Below are positions 31,288-40,143 of a stretch of 64,000 nt of DNA, in pieces. How positions within the stretch are numbered: position 1 is the first letter of the stretch; each line of letters opens with the position of its first letter. Made by a program: the position numbers and the translations under genes. The notes under the pieces are model-generated. The model ran no database searches. It worked only from the letters and a program-made list of their open reading frames with translations, and was not told the DNA's origin. Location: positions 1 to 64,000 of the forward strand of contig NZ_FOTE01000014.1 in the NCBI RefSeq assembly GCF_900114475.1, given 5' to 3'. This DNA is from Paenibacillus sp. 1_12. GTDB lineage: Bacteria; Bacillota; Bacilli; Paenibacillales; NBRC-103111.

Positions 31288-31704
31288 ATGTCCATAAATT
31301 GTATTTATTGTAACCGGGACGAACGTATCGATAATTTAATGATCGAGATCGGACAAATGCGCGTATCTACACTATTTTTATTTAAGGAGCAAACTCACAA
31401 GGGTCGGTGTGTTGTAGCTCTGAATGAGCATCAACAGGAATTTTTCCATCTATCCCAAGAGAAGCAGGATGCTTATATGCGGGATGTTGCACAAGCTGCA
31501 CGGGCGATTGAGTCGGCTTTTGCACCAGGTAAAATCAATTATGGCGCATTTGGTGATACGATGCCGCATGTACATTTCCACATTGTGCCGAAGTATGAGA
31601 ATGGAGCAGCATGGGGCAAAATGTTTGAAATGAATCCTGGGGAAACGTATTTGACAGACGAAGAATATCAGGAAATCATCAATAAGCTGAAAGCTGTCCT
31701 ATAA
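31288..31704 (+). CDS. HIT family protein
   Basis: A 138-residue HIT-domain hydrolase with the active-site triad HVHFHIVP near residue 96, typical of nucleotide hydrolases such as Hit in Bacillus. An N-terminal CIYC may bind zinc. Likely acts on adenosine-nucleotide conjugates in the cytoplasm. GGAGAG precedes the ATG. Confidence 0.9.
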   Translation: MSINCIYCNRDERIDNLMIEIGQMRVSTLFLFKEQTHKGRCVVALNEHQQEFFHLSQEKQDAYMRDVAQAARAIESAFAPGKINYGAFGDTMPHVHFHIVPKYENGAAWGKMFEMNPGETYLTDEEYQEIINKLKAVL

Positions 31705-31709
31705 GCGTA

Positions 31710-32480
31710 TTAATAAGCAATCGAAATGGCAGGAGTTGCTATGGTGATGCGCTGCTGACCGTTAATGGAATCCCGATGAACCGCCAACTGGAGGTTCATT
31801 TTTTTTGTGTTCTCGTCTGCTGGTTCGTCAAAATTTGCGGAGTGATAGGAAATGCTCAAGCTGTTGGTATCCTCATAGCGGGCGAGCTCTTGGGCATGAA
31901 GACTCTCTGTTAAACGCAGTTGTAAAAATGGGGTTATCCCGAGCTGCTGGAAAGTTGTAGATTCGTTGGTATCCTTACCTACATTCCCTTGAATCATCAC
32001 GTTCCAATTCGATTGAAGTCCGAGAGACTGCAGTTGGGTAGTCCACTGTTGTTGAAGATTTTGCAGCCGGGAAATTCCACTAGCTTGAACCGTTTCTGCG
32101 GTCAGGCTCAGCTGTGTGCGGCCATCAGGAAAGCCGATCAACAGCAGGGTAGCCTGAGTGGTGTCGGTATCATTCAAAGTGAATCTGTAGAGCAGCAGGT
32201 CCTGCTTTTGAATAGGATCTACTGGAGCTGTAAGCTTAAATGTGGTACTTATTAGCTGCGCGGTTTGGCGAAAATCGCTTTCGTCATGGTAAGGATGATA
32301 GGCGCTCGTGTGCTTCATAGTCACCTTTTGATCGGAAACGATAACGGATTCAGCTAGAGGGAGCAAGAGCTGCAGATCACCATCTGTGTGAGGGTGCGAT
32401 GTCCAGCCTTGGGCTGCTGCTTCAAGTGTGAGTACGAGGGTAATTAATAATAGGAATGTCCAACCGATTGCTGCTCTCAT
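31710..32480 (-). CDS. ywmB: YwmB family exported protein
   Basis: A 256-residue protein with an N-terminal signal or anchor (LLLITLVLTLEAAAQG) and the YwmB/TATA-box-binding-like fold of DUF1779. Its function is unknown. ATG 32480 has AAAGGAC upstream; longer frames are unsupported. It ends five bases from the convergent HIT gene. Confidence 0.85.
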   Translation of the reverse strand: MRAAIGWTFLLLITLVLTLEAAAQGWTSHPHTDGDLQLLLPLAESVIVSDQKVTMKHTSAYHPYHDESDFRQTAQLISTTFKLTAPVDPIQKQDLLLYRFTLNDTDTTQATLLLIGFPDGRTQLSLTAETVQASGISRLQNLQQQWTTQLQSLGLQSNWNVMIQGNVGKDTNESTTFQQLGITPFLQLRLTESLHAQELARYEDTNSLSISYHSANFDEPADENTKKMNLQLAVHRDSINGQQRITIATPAISIAY

Positions 32481-32587
32481 GGCTCTGTCCTTTCGACTAC
32501 AATCTATCATTCTACGAAAAGTGATTCTAGTAAAAGGATAGGCAATTATGAGCATAAATATACGTGATAGAGGGGACGGCAAACAAA

Positions 32588-32619
32588 AAAGGCGCCTTCT
32601 CCGCTGGAGGGGTGCCTTT
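32588..32619 (-). terminator. Terminator after ydjO
   Basis: AAAGGC-CC (32588-32596) pairs with GG-GCCTTT (32611-32619); read on the minus strand it ends in a T-run. Confidence 0.8.
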
Positions 32620-32650
32620 CGGTAATAAGCGAATCTTCATTCGCGCCGTA

Positions 32651-32851
32651 TTAATTTACTTTGTGGTGATTGTTGAGCAAAGGGAGCATTTTCGAATTTT
32701 TGACCATCTCTGATTTACATATAGGGCAAAGCGGGCTTTTTTGCAAAGAAAAGTTTTCTCGCATCCAGCACGAACATCCTTCTTTACTGCACATCCAAAC
32801 GGATGTTTGCTCTTCTTGAACTGGTTCCATGTTTTTCTTGGAGAAATACAA
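32651..32851 (-). CDS. ydjO: YdjO-like cold-inducible protein
   Basis: A 66-residue protein with two Cys pairs (CSKEGCSCW and CPICKSEM) matching YdjO, a cold-inducible zinc-ribbon-like protein in B. subtilis. Translation probably starts with TTG at 32851 after AAGGAGGGG. It follows the second csp gene on the same strand, which supports a common cold response, although a terminator at 32917-32946 lies between them. Confidence 0.85.
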   Translation of the reverse strand: MYFSKKNMEPVQEEQTSVWMCSKEGCSCWMRENFSLQKSPLCPICKSEMVKNSKMLPLLNNHHKVN

Positions 32852-32916
32852 TGTAGAACCCCTCCTTCAGTTTGTGCGCTGCATTCCAACATGAGAACTA
32901 TGGATGGTCTTGAACT

Positions 32917-32946
32917 GAAAAAGAACTGCCCATGTCCGAGCAGTTC
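32917..32946 (-). terminator. Terminator between csp2 and ydjO
   Basis: GAACTGC (32923-32929) pairs with GCAGTTC (32940-32946); on the minus strand it continues into five T. Transcripts from csp2 can end here or read through to ydjO. Confidence 0.8.
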
Positions 32947-32964
32947 CCCCCACATCATGAAACC

Positions 32965-33165
32965 TTAAAGTTTCACTACGTTTTCTGCTTGAGGTCCACG
33001 GTTGCCTTGAACAACGTTGAATTGTACGCGTTGTCCTTCATCAAGGGATTTATAGCCATCCCCTGTAATTGCGCTGAAATGTACGAATACATCTTTTCCG
33101 CCTTCAACTTCGATAAAACCGAAGCCTTTTTCAGCGTTAAACCATTTCACTGTTCCTGTTTCCAT
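32965..33165 (-). CDS. Cold shock protein (second copy)
   Basis: A 66-residue cold-shock protein with the same RNP1 KGFGFIEV and RNP2 VFVHFSAI as the first copy, differing at only a few residues. ATG 33165 is the supported start (GGAGG 11 bases upstream). Its leader contains a long inverted repeat at 33215-33278. Confidence 0.95.
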   Translation of the reverse strand: METGTVKWFNAEKGFGFIEVEGGKDVFVHFSAITGDGYKSLDEGQRVQFNVVQGNRGPQAENVVKL

Positions 33166-33214
33166 CTTCTTAAAAACCTCCAATAAATGTTTACTCTTAT
33201 TTGCATGAATAAGA

Positions 33215-33278
33215 AAATTCACACATTATAAAGATTACCCCAAAATTTACTGTAATAATCTTTATAAGATGTGAATTT
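33215..33278 (-). repeat. Long inverted repeat in csp2 leader/promoter
   Basis: The 23-nt arms at 33215-33237 and 33256-33278 match with two mismatches around an 18-nt loop. The arm also contains the AATGTGTGAATTTT motif on the minus strand (33214-33227), shared with the first csp leader, and a TATAAT -10. It could fold as DNA cruciform or form mRNA structure if transcription starts upstream. Confidence 0.7.
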
Positions 33279-33430
33279 AACAGATACAATATTGTGAATG
33301 TTCTGATTATACCATAATCTGTGTGCTTCCACAACCAAATACTGATCATTTTGCTTGGATTGGAACCTGCTAGGGGGATAGCTGTCCATACAATAATGTA
33401 TCCAGATTTGTCCAGATTATTCCGCTTTTT

Positions 33431-33907
33431 TTAATCTTCAGCCAAGTGGGTTGGCGGGGGTGCTGATTTCGGTATTTTAGAAGCAATTTGTTCGAAGATA
33501 TCCAGAAATACGGTCAGCTTGTCCGCGTCCAGCTCGTTTAAATAGCCCCCGATAATTTCTCTGCGCAGCTGTTGGAGCTGCTGTACCACCTCATGTCCAA
33601 GATCCGTCATCTCAATTAAAACGACTCTGCGGTCTTTATCGTCATGACGGCGCTGCACCACACCCTGAGCGATTAATCGGTCAATCATGACCGTAATGGC
33701 GCTCGGCTTTACTTCCATTTTGGTAGCGAGATCTGTAACTTTACATAGACCTGTTTTTGAAATGAAGTGCAGCATGATGAACTGCTGTCCGGTTAGCTTA
33801 ATACTGGTATGTGAGGTGAGCTCGGGTCCGAGCCTGCGGACGATCGTCCAAAGGGCAGTTTCAAAACGCTCGGTCTGACTAGTCATGGGTATATGGCCGG
33901 AATCCAT
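33431..33907 (-). CDS. MarR family transcriptional regulator
   Basis: A 158-residue winged-helix regulator. The recognition segment MEVKPSAITVMIDRLIAQGVVQRRHDDKDRRVVLIEMT is the classic MarR helix-turn-helix and wing. GGAGGTG precedes the ATG. It is a single gene, divergent from the eCIS ATPase; whether it controls that locus is not known. Confidence 0.88.
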   Translation of the reverse strand: MDSGHIPMTSQTERFETALWTIVRRLGPELTSHTSIKLTGQQFIMLHFISKTGLCKVTDLATKMEVKPSAITVMIDRLIAQGVVQRRHDDKDRRVVLIEMTDLGHEVVQQLQQLRREIIGGYLNELDADKLTVFLDIFEQIASKIPKSAPPPTHLAED

Positions 33908-34177
33908 TGTTTATATCACCTCCGTGAGCGGTCTTGTGTTCCAAACGATTGCGTTGTGTGAAGCGTTTCCGGGACCTGTTAATAGACTGATGCTCTGCTT
34001 ATAATTACTATATCATGCGACTCGTTATTATGTAATCAAGTTACTGTTAAATACAAGCTTCGTCAAGCTGACAAAGTGTTCATCATAGTCAAGCTTAACA
34101 ATGTTTGGTAAGATAAATTCAAAGCAACATTCACAGGCGAGGATTTAAAATCCAGATGGTTACATTAGGGGAGTATT

Positions 34178-36454
34178 ATGATCAACGGACGTTTTGAGGA
34201 GCTCATATCAGCTGAACAAGGAAGACTGTGGGATGATAGTGGGTATGCAAGCTGTTGGGAGCATTATGCGGACGAGCTGCAATTATTGGACTTGAAGCTG
34301 CAGTCGCTGTACCTTCGTAGAAAGAAACGGATGTCAGACTGGCAGGCAGATCCGTTTAATGGCATGTTTGTTTCCGAAGAGGAGTTTATGGGCTTGATTA
34401 ACGCTGCTGCCCCTTTGGCTGAATATGATCAGGAAGCCGCCCTGCTGCTGGATCGGCTGCAGGAGGCTGAGGAGGCGATTGATCGGAGGCTGGCGCAAAG
34501 TGAGTTGACGGGAGTCTTCCTGCCACTTCTTTATATGGAACGGATTTTTGGAATGCAGGATTGGGAGCGTCACTGTGTCATGATTGCGTTAGCTGTGGAG
34601 CTGGACCGCAAGTATGAACGGATCTTTGGTTTTCTGATTGATGATCTGACTGCAAAGCATCCCAATATCAGCTTGCTGCTGCAGCTGGCCTGCCGTGATC
34701 TGGACGAAATGAGTGCAGCACGATTATCGTTGTCACCGTCAGGTAAGCTGGCGAAGTATTTGCTGTATAAGGAGGCTGGCGAGACTCCGTCCCGTTCCTT
34801 GCTGTCAAAGCCCATCTCTTTGGATCGGCGAATGGTTCGGTTTTTGCTGGATGAGATGATCCTCCATTCGGAGGAGGAACTGTTCCGTGTCACACAACGT
34901 CATGCGGTGGACGAGCCGCTGCCTGCGCTGCGCACCGGTTTGGAGCTGCAGCAGCGGCTGCAGACGTTCGTCAAGCAGATGTATGCCCCGGTCGGGAAGG
35001 ATCGCAAGCGGATCGCCTTTTATATATGGGGGCCATCAGGCGCCGGTAAAAAGCTGCAGGTGCAGCACTGCTGCCGTTCCTTCGGCAAGTCTGTGCTGTT
35101 TGCAGATCTGTCAGCGATGCTGCTGCAGGACAAGTCCTTTGACCTGCTGCTGGATGAGGTGCTGCGAGAGGCCATTTTGCATCAAGCGGTTCTCGGCCTG
35201 ACACATGTTGAGGTGTTATTTCCTGAAGAGCCGGATCTGCTCGCCCGTCAGCGCCTTCAGGCGGTGTATCACAGCTTGAATAGCTATAATGGTCTGTTGT
35301 TTTTGTTAGCGGACAAACACCAACGGCTGTCTTCTGAGCTGAAGGATCGGCTGGTCATAGATATGGAGCTTTCGCTACCGGACGATGGACAGCGTCAGAA
35401 CCTGTGGGAGAGCTTCGCGTTGGAGCGTGGTTTCGATTATAAGATCGATTGGGCGGTAATCGGCAGCAAGTTCCGCTTTACACCAGGACAAATCAACAGA
35501 GCGTTGATGCTGGCAGAAGGCTTTGCTGCCTGGAATAGCAGCGTGGATGTCGGAAAGTCGGTAGATTCGGATAAAACGTCGACGGATGCTGCCGCCATGG
35601 CTGCGCTGTACAAGGCATGCTTCATGCAGGTGCAGCACCGTTTGGAAAAGAAAGCAGTGCGGATTCAGCCCAAGTATGCATGGGAGGATATCATTTTACC
35701 GCTCGAGCAAAAAGAGCAGCTTCGCCAAGCCTGCAACCAGATGAAATACCGCAGTATCGTATACAGCAGATGGGGCTTCGAACGTAAGCTGGCATACGGC
35801 AAAGGACTAAGCATGTTGTTCGCAGGCCCGCCGGGAACGGGAAAGACGATGTCTGCCCAGGTTGTGGCCAATGAGCTTCAACTGGAGCTGTACAAGATTG
35901 ATTTATCCCAGGTAATCAGCAAATATATCGGGGAGACGGAAAAAAATCTGCACGAAATTTTCGAAGAAGCCCGTCTTAGTAATGCGATCCTGTTCTTTGA
36001 TGAAACCGATGCCCTGTTCGGCAAGCGTTCGGAGGTTAAGGATTCACACGATAAATATGCCAACATTGAGACCGCCTACCTGCTGCAAAAGATGGAGGAG
36101 TATGAAGGTATCACGGTATTGGCTACTAACCTGCTTAACAATATCGATGAAGCTTTTATTCGAAGAATCAGTTATATTATTAAATTTCCGTTTCCTGACG
36201 AAGAGCATCGCGAGAAAATATGGCGTTCGATGTTTCCGAAGGAAGCACCGCTTGGTGATGACATTGACTTTAAATATGTGGCGTCCAAATTTCAAATAGC
36301 CGGTGGTTATATTAAAAATATTGCCGTGTCCTCCGCCTTCATGGCAGCAGATGCGGGAACCGTCATTCGTATGCAGCATATTTTGCAGGCGGTTAAATAT
36401 GAAAAGCAAAAGACAGGGAAAATATGGAATAAAGATGATGTCGATATGTATTAA
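34178..36454 (+). CDS. eCIS-associated AAA+ ATPase (Afp15/Pvc15-like)
   Basis: A 758-residue protein. The C-terminal half is an active AAA+ module: Walker A GPPGTGKT at about residues 550-557, Walker B ILFFDETDALF (about 604-614), sensor TNLLNNIDEAFIRRI with the arginine finger. The middle contains a degenerate P-loop GPSGAGKK, so it is a tandem AAA protein with one dead module, as in Afp15/Pvc15. These ATPases are needed for assembly or tail completion of extracellular contractile injection systems, not as ClpV-type recycling motors. AGGGGAG precedes the ATG. A terminator follows at 36461-36505. Confidence 0.9.
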   Translation: MINGRFEELISAEQGRLWDDSGYASCWEHYADELQLLDLKLQSLYLRRKKRMSDWQADPFNGMFVSEEEFMGLINAAAPLAEYDQEAALLLDRLQEAEEAIDRRLAQSELTGVFLPLLYMERIFGMQDWERHCVMIALAVELDRKYERIFGFLIDDLTAKHPNISLLLQLACRDLDEMSAARLSLSPSGKLAKYLLYKEAGETPSRSLLSKPISLDRRMVRFLLDEMILHSEEELFRVTQRHAVDEPLPALRTGLELQQRLQTFVKQMYAPVGKDRKRIAFYIWGPSGAGKKLQVQHCCRSFGKSVLFADLSAMLLQDKSFDLLLDEVLREAILHQAVLGLTHVEVLFPEEPDLLARQRLQAVYHSLNSYNGLLFLLADKHQRLSSELKDRLVIDMELSLPDDGQRQNLWESFALERGFDYKIDWAVIGSKFRFTPGQINRALMLAEGFAAWNSSVDVGKSVDSDKTSTDAAAMAALYKACFMQVQHRLEKKAVRIQPKYAWEDIILPLEQKEQLRQACNQMKYRSIVYSRWGFERKLAYGKGLSMLFAGPPGTGKTMSAQVVANELQLELYKIDLSQVISKYIGETEKNLHEIFEEARLSNAILFFDETDALFGKRSEVKDSHDKYANIETAYLLQKMEEYEGITVLATNLLNNIDEAFIRRISYIIKFPFPDEEHREKIWRSMFPKEAPLGDDIDFKYVASKFQIAGGYIKNIAVSSAFMAADAGTVIRMQHILQAVKYEKQKTGKIWNKDDVDMY

Positions 36455-36460
36455 ACTGCC

Positions 36461-36505
36461 GTAAGGGTGTTTGTCTCAGATACTTGAGATAAGCGCCTTT
36501 TTTGG
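36461..36505 (+). terminator. Terminator after eCIS ATPase
   Basis: An imperfect stem of AAGGG-G-TTTGTCTCA with TGAGATAAGCGCCTT, followed by six T. Confidence 0.65.
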
Positions 36506-36519
36506 GTTTGGTAATGAAT

Positions 36520-36535
36520 TGTGACATATCTCACA
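36520..36535. promoter_or_regulatory. FNR/CRP-type palindrome before the eCIS operon
   Basis: TGTGA-CATATC-TCACA is a perfect TGTGA-N6-TCACA site, the binding consensus for the CRP/FNR family, including B. subtilis Fnr (TGTGA-N6-TCACA). It lies about 220 bp before the first structural gene. The -10-like TATAAT at 36685-36690 is downstream; the -35 is weak. Which regulator binds is unknown. Confidence 0.65.
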
Positions 36536-36740
36536 AATCCCCACACAATGAAGTAGATACATGAGCTTAAATGGCGGTACTAAAGGGATTATGCCATTAT
36601 TTAAAAATGGTAAACTCCTTATTTTGTTACTAAAATAGTTCAAATGAACCATAGGTGGTAGTAGTCAATCCTCGGAAATACAACTATAATAGAAAAAGGA
36701 TCTTAAAACGACATTTAGTTACCTTTTTTTACAAGAAGAC

Positions 36741-37349
36741 TTGGGTAATTCTAACATTGAATGTGAGGAGTGGTTTCAAATAGGTGATTATACAGTGATT
36801 GCCGATGTAGGCGCTTCTTTGCTGAAGCTGCTTCGGGAACATATGACACCTGATCCTATTCCTCAGCCAGAGCTGATTGGCTTGGCTTCCCCGGCAGATA
36901 AGGGTGATCTCACCCTTTCGCTATTCTTGTACAACATCCAAGAAAGCGGTGACAATCGCCAAACCCAGATGGTTGCACGGGGGACAGGAATGATCCAGTT
37001 CCCACCCATGACTGTTCATTTATATTATATGTTAACTGCTCACTCCTCAGCGGAGCTTCAATCACGGGTCGTGGATGAGCATCGTATTTTGGGCAGGGCG
37101 ATGCAGGTGCTATACGATAATTCTGTACTTCGCGGAACTACTGCTGTAGGTACTTTAGCAGAGGCTGGCGAGGAAGTGCGTGTGGTTATGGACACGCTGA
37201 CGGGTGAAGCTTTGACAAGAATGTGGAATTTCTCAGATCTTCCTTATCGACTTTCCATAGGCTATGTGGTCGGACCGGTTCATATTGATTCGACCAGAAT
37301 TAAAACGACAAAACGGGTTATAGAACGAGACTTCCGAATACAAGGGTAG
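36741..37349 (+). CDS. DUF4255 (Pvc16-like) tail terminator/cap protein
   Basis: About 190-202 residues of the DUF4255 family, the eCIS homologue of Afp16/Pvc16, which caps the tube end and fixes length. Signature: IADVGASLLKLLREHM at the N-terminus and LYNIQESGDNRQ with LHYYML-type core. The start is unsure: the open frame begins at TTG 36741 without a good ribosome binding site, while GAGGAG (36765-36770) is nine bases before an in-frame ATA at 36780, which would give MGDYTVIADVG, the usual family N-terminus. Homologues normally start with ATG at that point. Confidence 0.85.
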   Translation: MGNSNIECEEWFQIGDYTVIADVGASLLKLLREHMTPDPIPQPELIGLASPADKGDLTLSLFLYNIQESGDNRQTQMVARGTGMIQFPPMTVHLYYMLTAHSSAELQSRVVDEHRILGRAMQVLYDNSVLRGTTAVGTLAEAGEEVRVVMDTLTGEALTRMWNFSDLPYRLSIGYVVGPVHIDSTRIKTTKRVIERDFRIQG

Positions 37350-37358
37350 GAGGACCGA

Positions 37359-38195
37359 ATGGAGCCAACTCGAATATCAATCATGAAGACCCGTGTTTCG
37401 CTTGCAGTATGCCTCTTGGATTCATTCACCTTAGGTCCTCCTCTCGGCAGTTACACGAAGATCGCTTTGGAAGAGGCGATATCCAAACCCGTCGTTAAAG
37501 CACAAGGCTTTTACATTTTTACCGATCTGCCAGAAGGCATGTACCGATTGCGGGTGCTTGCGCAGCATTATTTTGAAGAGTACATAGATATTAGAGTAGG
37601 ACCCAAGGACCAGTTGATTCATGTTTCGCTTACACCTCGTCCCTCCTATCCCTTTCATGATAAAGCGACATTACTTCGCGTTAATGTCAAGAACACCGAG
37701 GGAGTCCCTTGTTCCGGCGCTTCACTGCTGGCTGTCCCGCTGACTGAGGATGTGTCAAGAGCACGATTGGCACAGGACCAGGCAGAACCAGGTGAGAATG
37801 AGCTGATGCTTGGTTCTGTAACCGGGAAAATCGGGATCGGAGATCGCTTCCTTATTCGTGGACGTAATGCAAAGGCTGATGAAGAATTGTGCTGTATTGC
37901 CGCTGTACTGGAGCACCAGCGTAAAGTGCGCTTGGTCCAGCCTTTAAGCGGCTCTTACAATCGGGGATCGCTTCTGCTGCCTGTAGTGCAGTCGAGATCC
38001 GATGAACAAGGCGAAGCTGTTATGGCCTTTGCCAACTGCAGGGCAAAGCAATTCGATGTCAGGCTTGATATTACCTGTGGTGCTCTCTCCCTTTTGAAGG
38101 AGGTGAACCTTGCGGAGGGCGGGACGACATTAGCTGGAAGCTTATGCTTGGATCCATCAGCAACACCTTCAAAAGTTTCAAGAGACATTACCTAA
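37359..38195 (+). CDS. eCIS-associated carboxypeptidase-regulatory-like protein, probably frameshifted
   Basis: A 278-residue protein. Residues about 50-100 form a beta-sandwich segment of the carboxypeptidase-regulatory/SpaA-like kind, found next to the sheath gene in Gram-positive eCIS loci. The rest is beta-rich and unassigned. AGGAGGA precedes the ATG. Right after the TAA at 38193, a +1 shift opens another 44 codons that end in TAA at 38326-38328, overlapping the ATG of the sheath gene by one base. This suggests the real product is about 322 residues, through a mutation or a programmed +1 frameshift at ACC TAA C. Function unknown; baseplate or sheath assembly is a guess. Confidence 0.7.
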   Translation: MEPTRISIMKTRVSLAVCLLDSFTLGPPLGSYTKIALEEAISKPVVKAQGFYIFTDLPEGMYRLRVLAQHYFEEYIDIRVGPKDQLIHVSLTPRPSYPFHDKATLLRVNVKNTEGVPCSGASLLAVPLTEDVSRARLAQDQAEPGENELMLGSVTGKIGIGDRFLIRGRNAKADEELCCIAAVLEHQRKVRLVQPLSGSYNRGSLLLPVVQSRSDEQGEAVMAFANCRAKQFDVRLDITCGALSLLKEVNLAEGGTTLAGSLCLDPSATPSKVSRDIT

Positions 38196-38327
38196 CATTG
38201 TTAGCAGATCGGATTTATCCATCTTCTATAATCCACAAGCAGAGAGGAGAGAACTGGTTTCATTCTGCAAAGAAACTGATTTCGGCTTGTCAGGCGAGAC
38301 GGTGCAGATCGATGAAACCGGGGAATA

Positions 38328-40082
38328 ATGGCTGAGTATTTATCACCGGGAGTCTATGTAGAAGAATTCGATAGTGGCGCACAGCCGCTGGAAGGTGCAA
38401 GTACAAGCACGGCAGGCTTCATTGGATTGGCTCAGAGAGGGGAAATCGAGGGCGTCCCTCTGCTCATCACCAGCGTAGCCGATTTTCACCGTAATTTCGG
38501 CAGTTATTTATCCGAAAATGCTTTTGGAGACTACCGTTTCCTTTCTTACGCGGTTGAGCACTTCTTTTTAAATGGAGGATCACGATCGTATGTCATGCGG
38601 GTAGCGCCATCCGATGCGAAGCTGGCTACCAATCAGGGTGGGGACAACAAAGAGTCGAAGGTGCTTAATATTAGCTCGAAAAACCCGGGCGCCTGGGGTA
38701 ACCAAATTCGTCTTGTCGTAGTTCCGTCCAGTAAGGCTAAGACACAAATTTTTGACATTATTGGCGAGCCTGGGGAGTCCAAGCAGTATCGTGTTAAAAA
38801 TAACGCCGGCTTCAACGTAGGCGATGTTGTTGCATTTGAGAATGCAGGCGACAAGCAATACAATCGGGTTGTCTCCTCTCTGGACAACATTATTGAGTTG
38901 GAAAGCGTATTGGATGGCGATGCAGATGTTATCGATGTTAACCTGCTGCCAGCTAAGGTTTTGACCACAAGTGAGTTCACGCTTCATGTGTTTTATGGCG
39001 ATGAGGCAGAATCGTTCGAGAAATTGTCGTTGAATGTAGCTGCTGCCAATCATGTAGAGAAAATTTTGGTCCGTTCCAACATTATTACAGTGAAGGATAT
39101 CAGCAGGGAATTCGCAGATCTGGGCGCGATTTCACCCTTTGAAGCCTTGTCCGGTGAAGCGGAAGAAACAGGTAAGTTCCTGATCTCGCTAGCGGGTGGC
39201 AGCGATGGCTCCATTGCCAATCTATCGGCTTCCGATTTCATGGGTCAAGACCGTGGTCCTGGCAAGAGGACTGGTATTCAATCCTTCATTGATAATGATG
39301 TCGTAAGCATTATGTCCATTCCAGGTGTAACGGACCCTAACGTCCAATTGTCTCTTGTAGCGCATTGTGAAAATCTCGGCAGCCGATTTGCGATTTTGGA
39401 TGTACCGCGCGAGAAAACAAAAGTAGCTGACGTAATGACGCACCGTAATATTTTTGACAGTAACTATGCTGCGATGTACAATCCTTGGCTGCAGGTGTTT
39501 GATCCACTCGATAAACGCAATATTTACATACCGCCTTCCGGATCGATGGCTGGCATTTACTCACGTTCCGATCAAACTCGCGGTGTACAAAAAGCGCCTG
39601 CCAACGAAGTTGTACGCGGTGCTGTAGGTCTGGATTGCCAGTACAATAAAGGTGAACAGGATATTTTGAATCCTCAGGGCGTGAACCTGATTCGTGCTTT
39701 CCCGGGACAAGGTATTCGCGTATGGGGTGCCCGTACGACTACGTCTAATGGACTTTGGAAATATGTCAACGTAAGAAGGCTGTTCATCTTTATCGAAGAG
39801 TCGATCAAGAATGGTACAAACTGGGTTGTATTTGAGCCTAACGATGAGCAGCTATGGGCTCGTGTACAGCGTACGATTGAAGCATTCCTTACCCGCGTAT
39901 GGAGAGACGGAGCTCTTATGGGAGGCAGTCCGAGTGAAGCATTTTATGTGAACATCGGTCGCTCAACCATGACGCAGGATGATATCGATAATGGTCGTCT
40001 GATTTGCATTATTGGAGTTGCGCCTGTAAAACCGGCGGAATTCGTCATCTTCCGAATTACTCAGAAAACAAGAGAAGAATAG
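38328..40082 (+). CDS. Contractile tail sheath protein
   Basis: A 584-residue phage-tail sheath. N-terminal SPGVYVEEFDSGAQPLEGASTSTAGFIGL is the classic sheath arm; the C-terminal subdomain (about 380-584) with PPSGSMAGIYSRSDQTRGVQKAPANE and the ending WVVFEPND is the conserved contraction domain. The middle region is the variable exposed part. It polymerises around the tube and contracts to drive it into a target. The ATG overlaps an upstream TAA (TAATG). Confidence 0.96.
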   Translation: MAEYLSPGVYVEEFDSGAQPLEGASTSTAGFIGLAQRGEIEGVPLLITSVADFHRNFGSYLSENAFGDYRFLSYAVEHFFLNGGSRSYVMRVAPSDAKLATNQGGDNKESKVLNISSKNPGAWGNQIRLVVVPSSKAKTQIFDIIGEPGESKQYRVKNNAGFNVGDVVAFENAGDKQYNRVVSSLDNIIELESVLDGDADVIDVNLLPAKVLTTSEFTLHVFYGDEAESFEKLSLNVAAANHVEKILVRSNIITVKDISREFADLGAISPFEALSGEAEETGKFLISLAGGSDGSIANLSASDFMGQDRGPGKRTGIQSFIDNDVVSIMSIPGVTDPNVQLSLVAHCENLGSRFAILDVPREKTKVADVMTHRNIFDSNYAAMYNPWLQVFDPLDKRNIYIPPSGSMAGIYSRSDQTRGVQKAPANEVVRGAVGLDCQYNKGEQDILNPQGVNLIRAFPGQGIRVWGARTTTSNGLWKYVNVRRLFIFIEESIKNGTNWVVFEPNDEQLWARVQRTIEAFLTRVWRDGALMGGSPSEAFYVNIGRSTMTQDDIDNGRLICIIGVAPVKPAEFVIFRITQKTREE

Positions 40083-40143
40083 TTTTCTCTAGGCTTTGAG
40101 TAGGGAACTTGTCATGAACCATACGAAAGGGGAAAAGTAAATT

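Noticed and set aside
38144-38335. 63-codon open frame over the sheath start
   Set aside because: It starts at an ATG with no ribosome binding site in the wrong frame; the frame that ends in TAATG is the better candidate.
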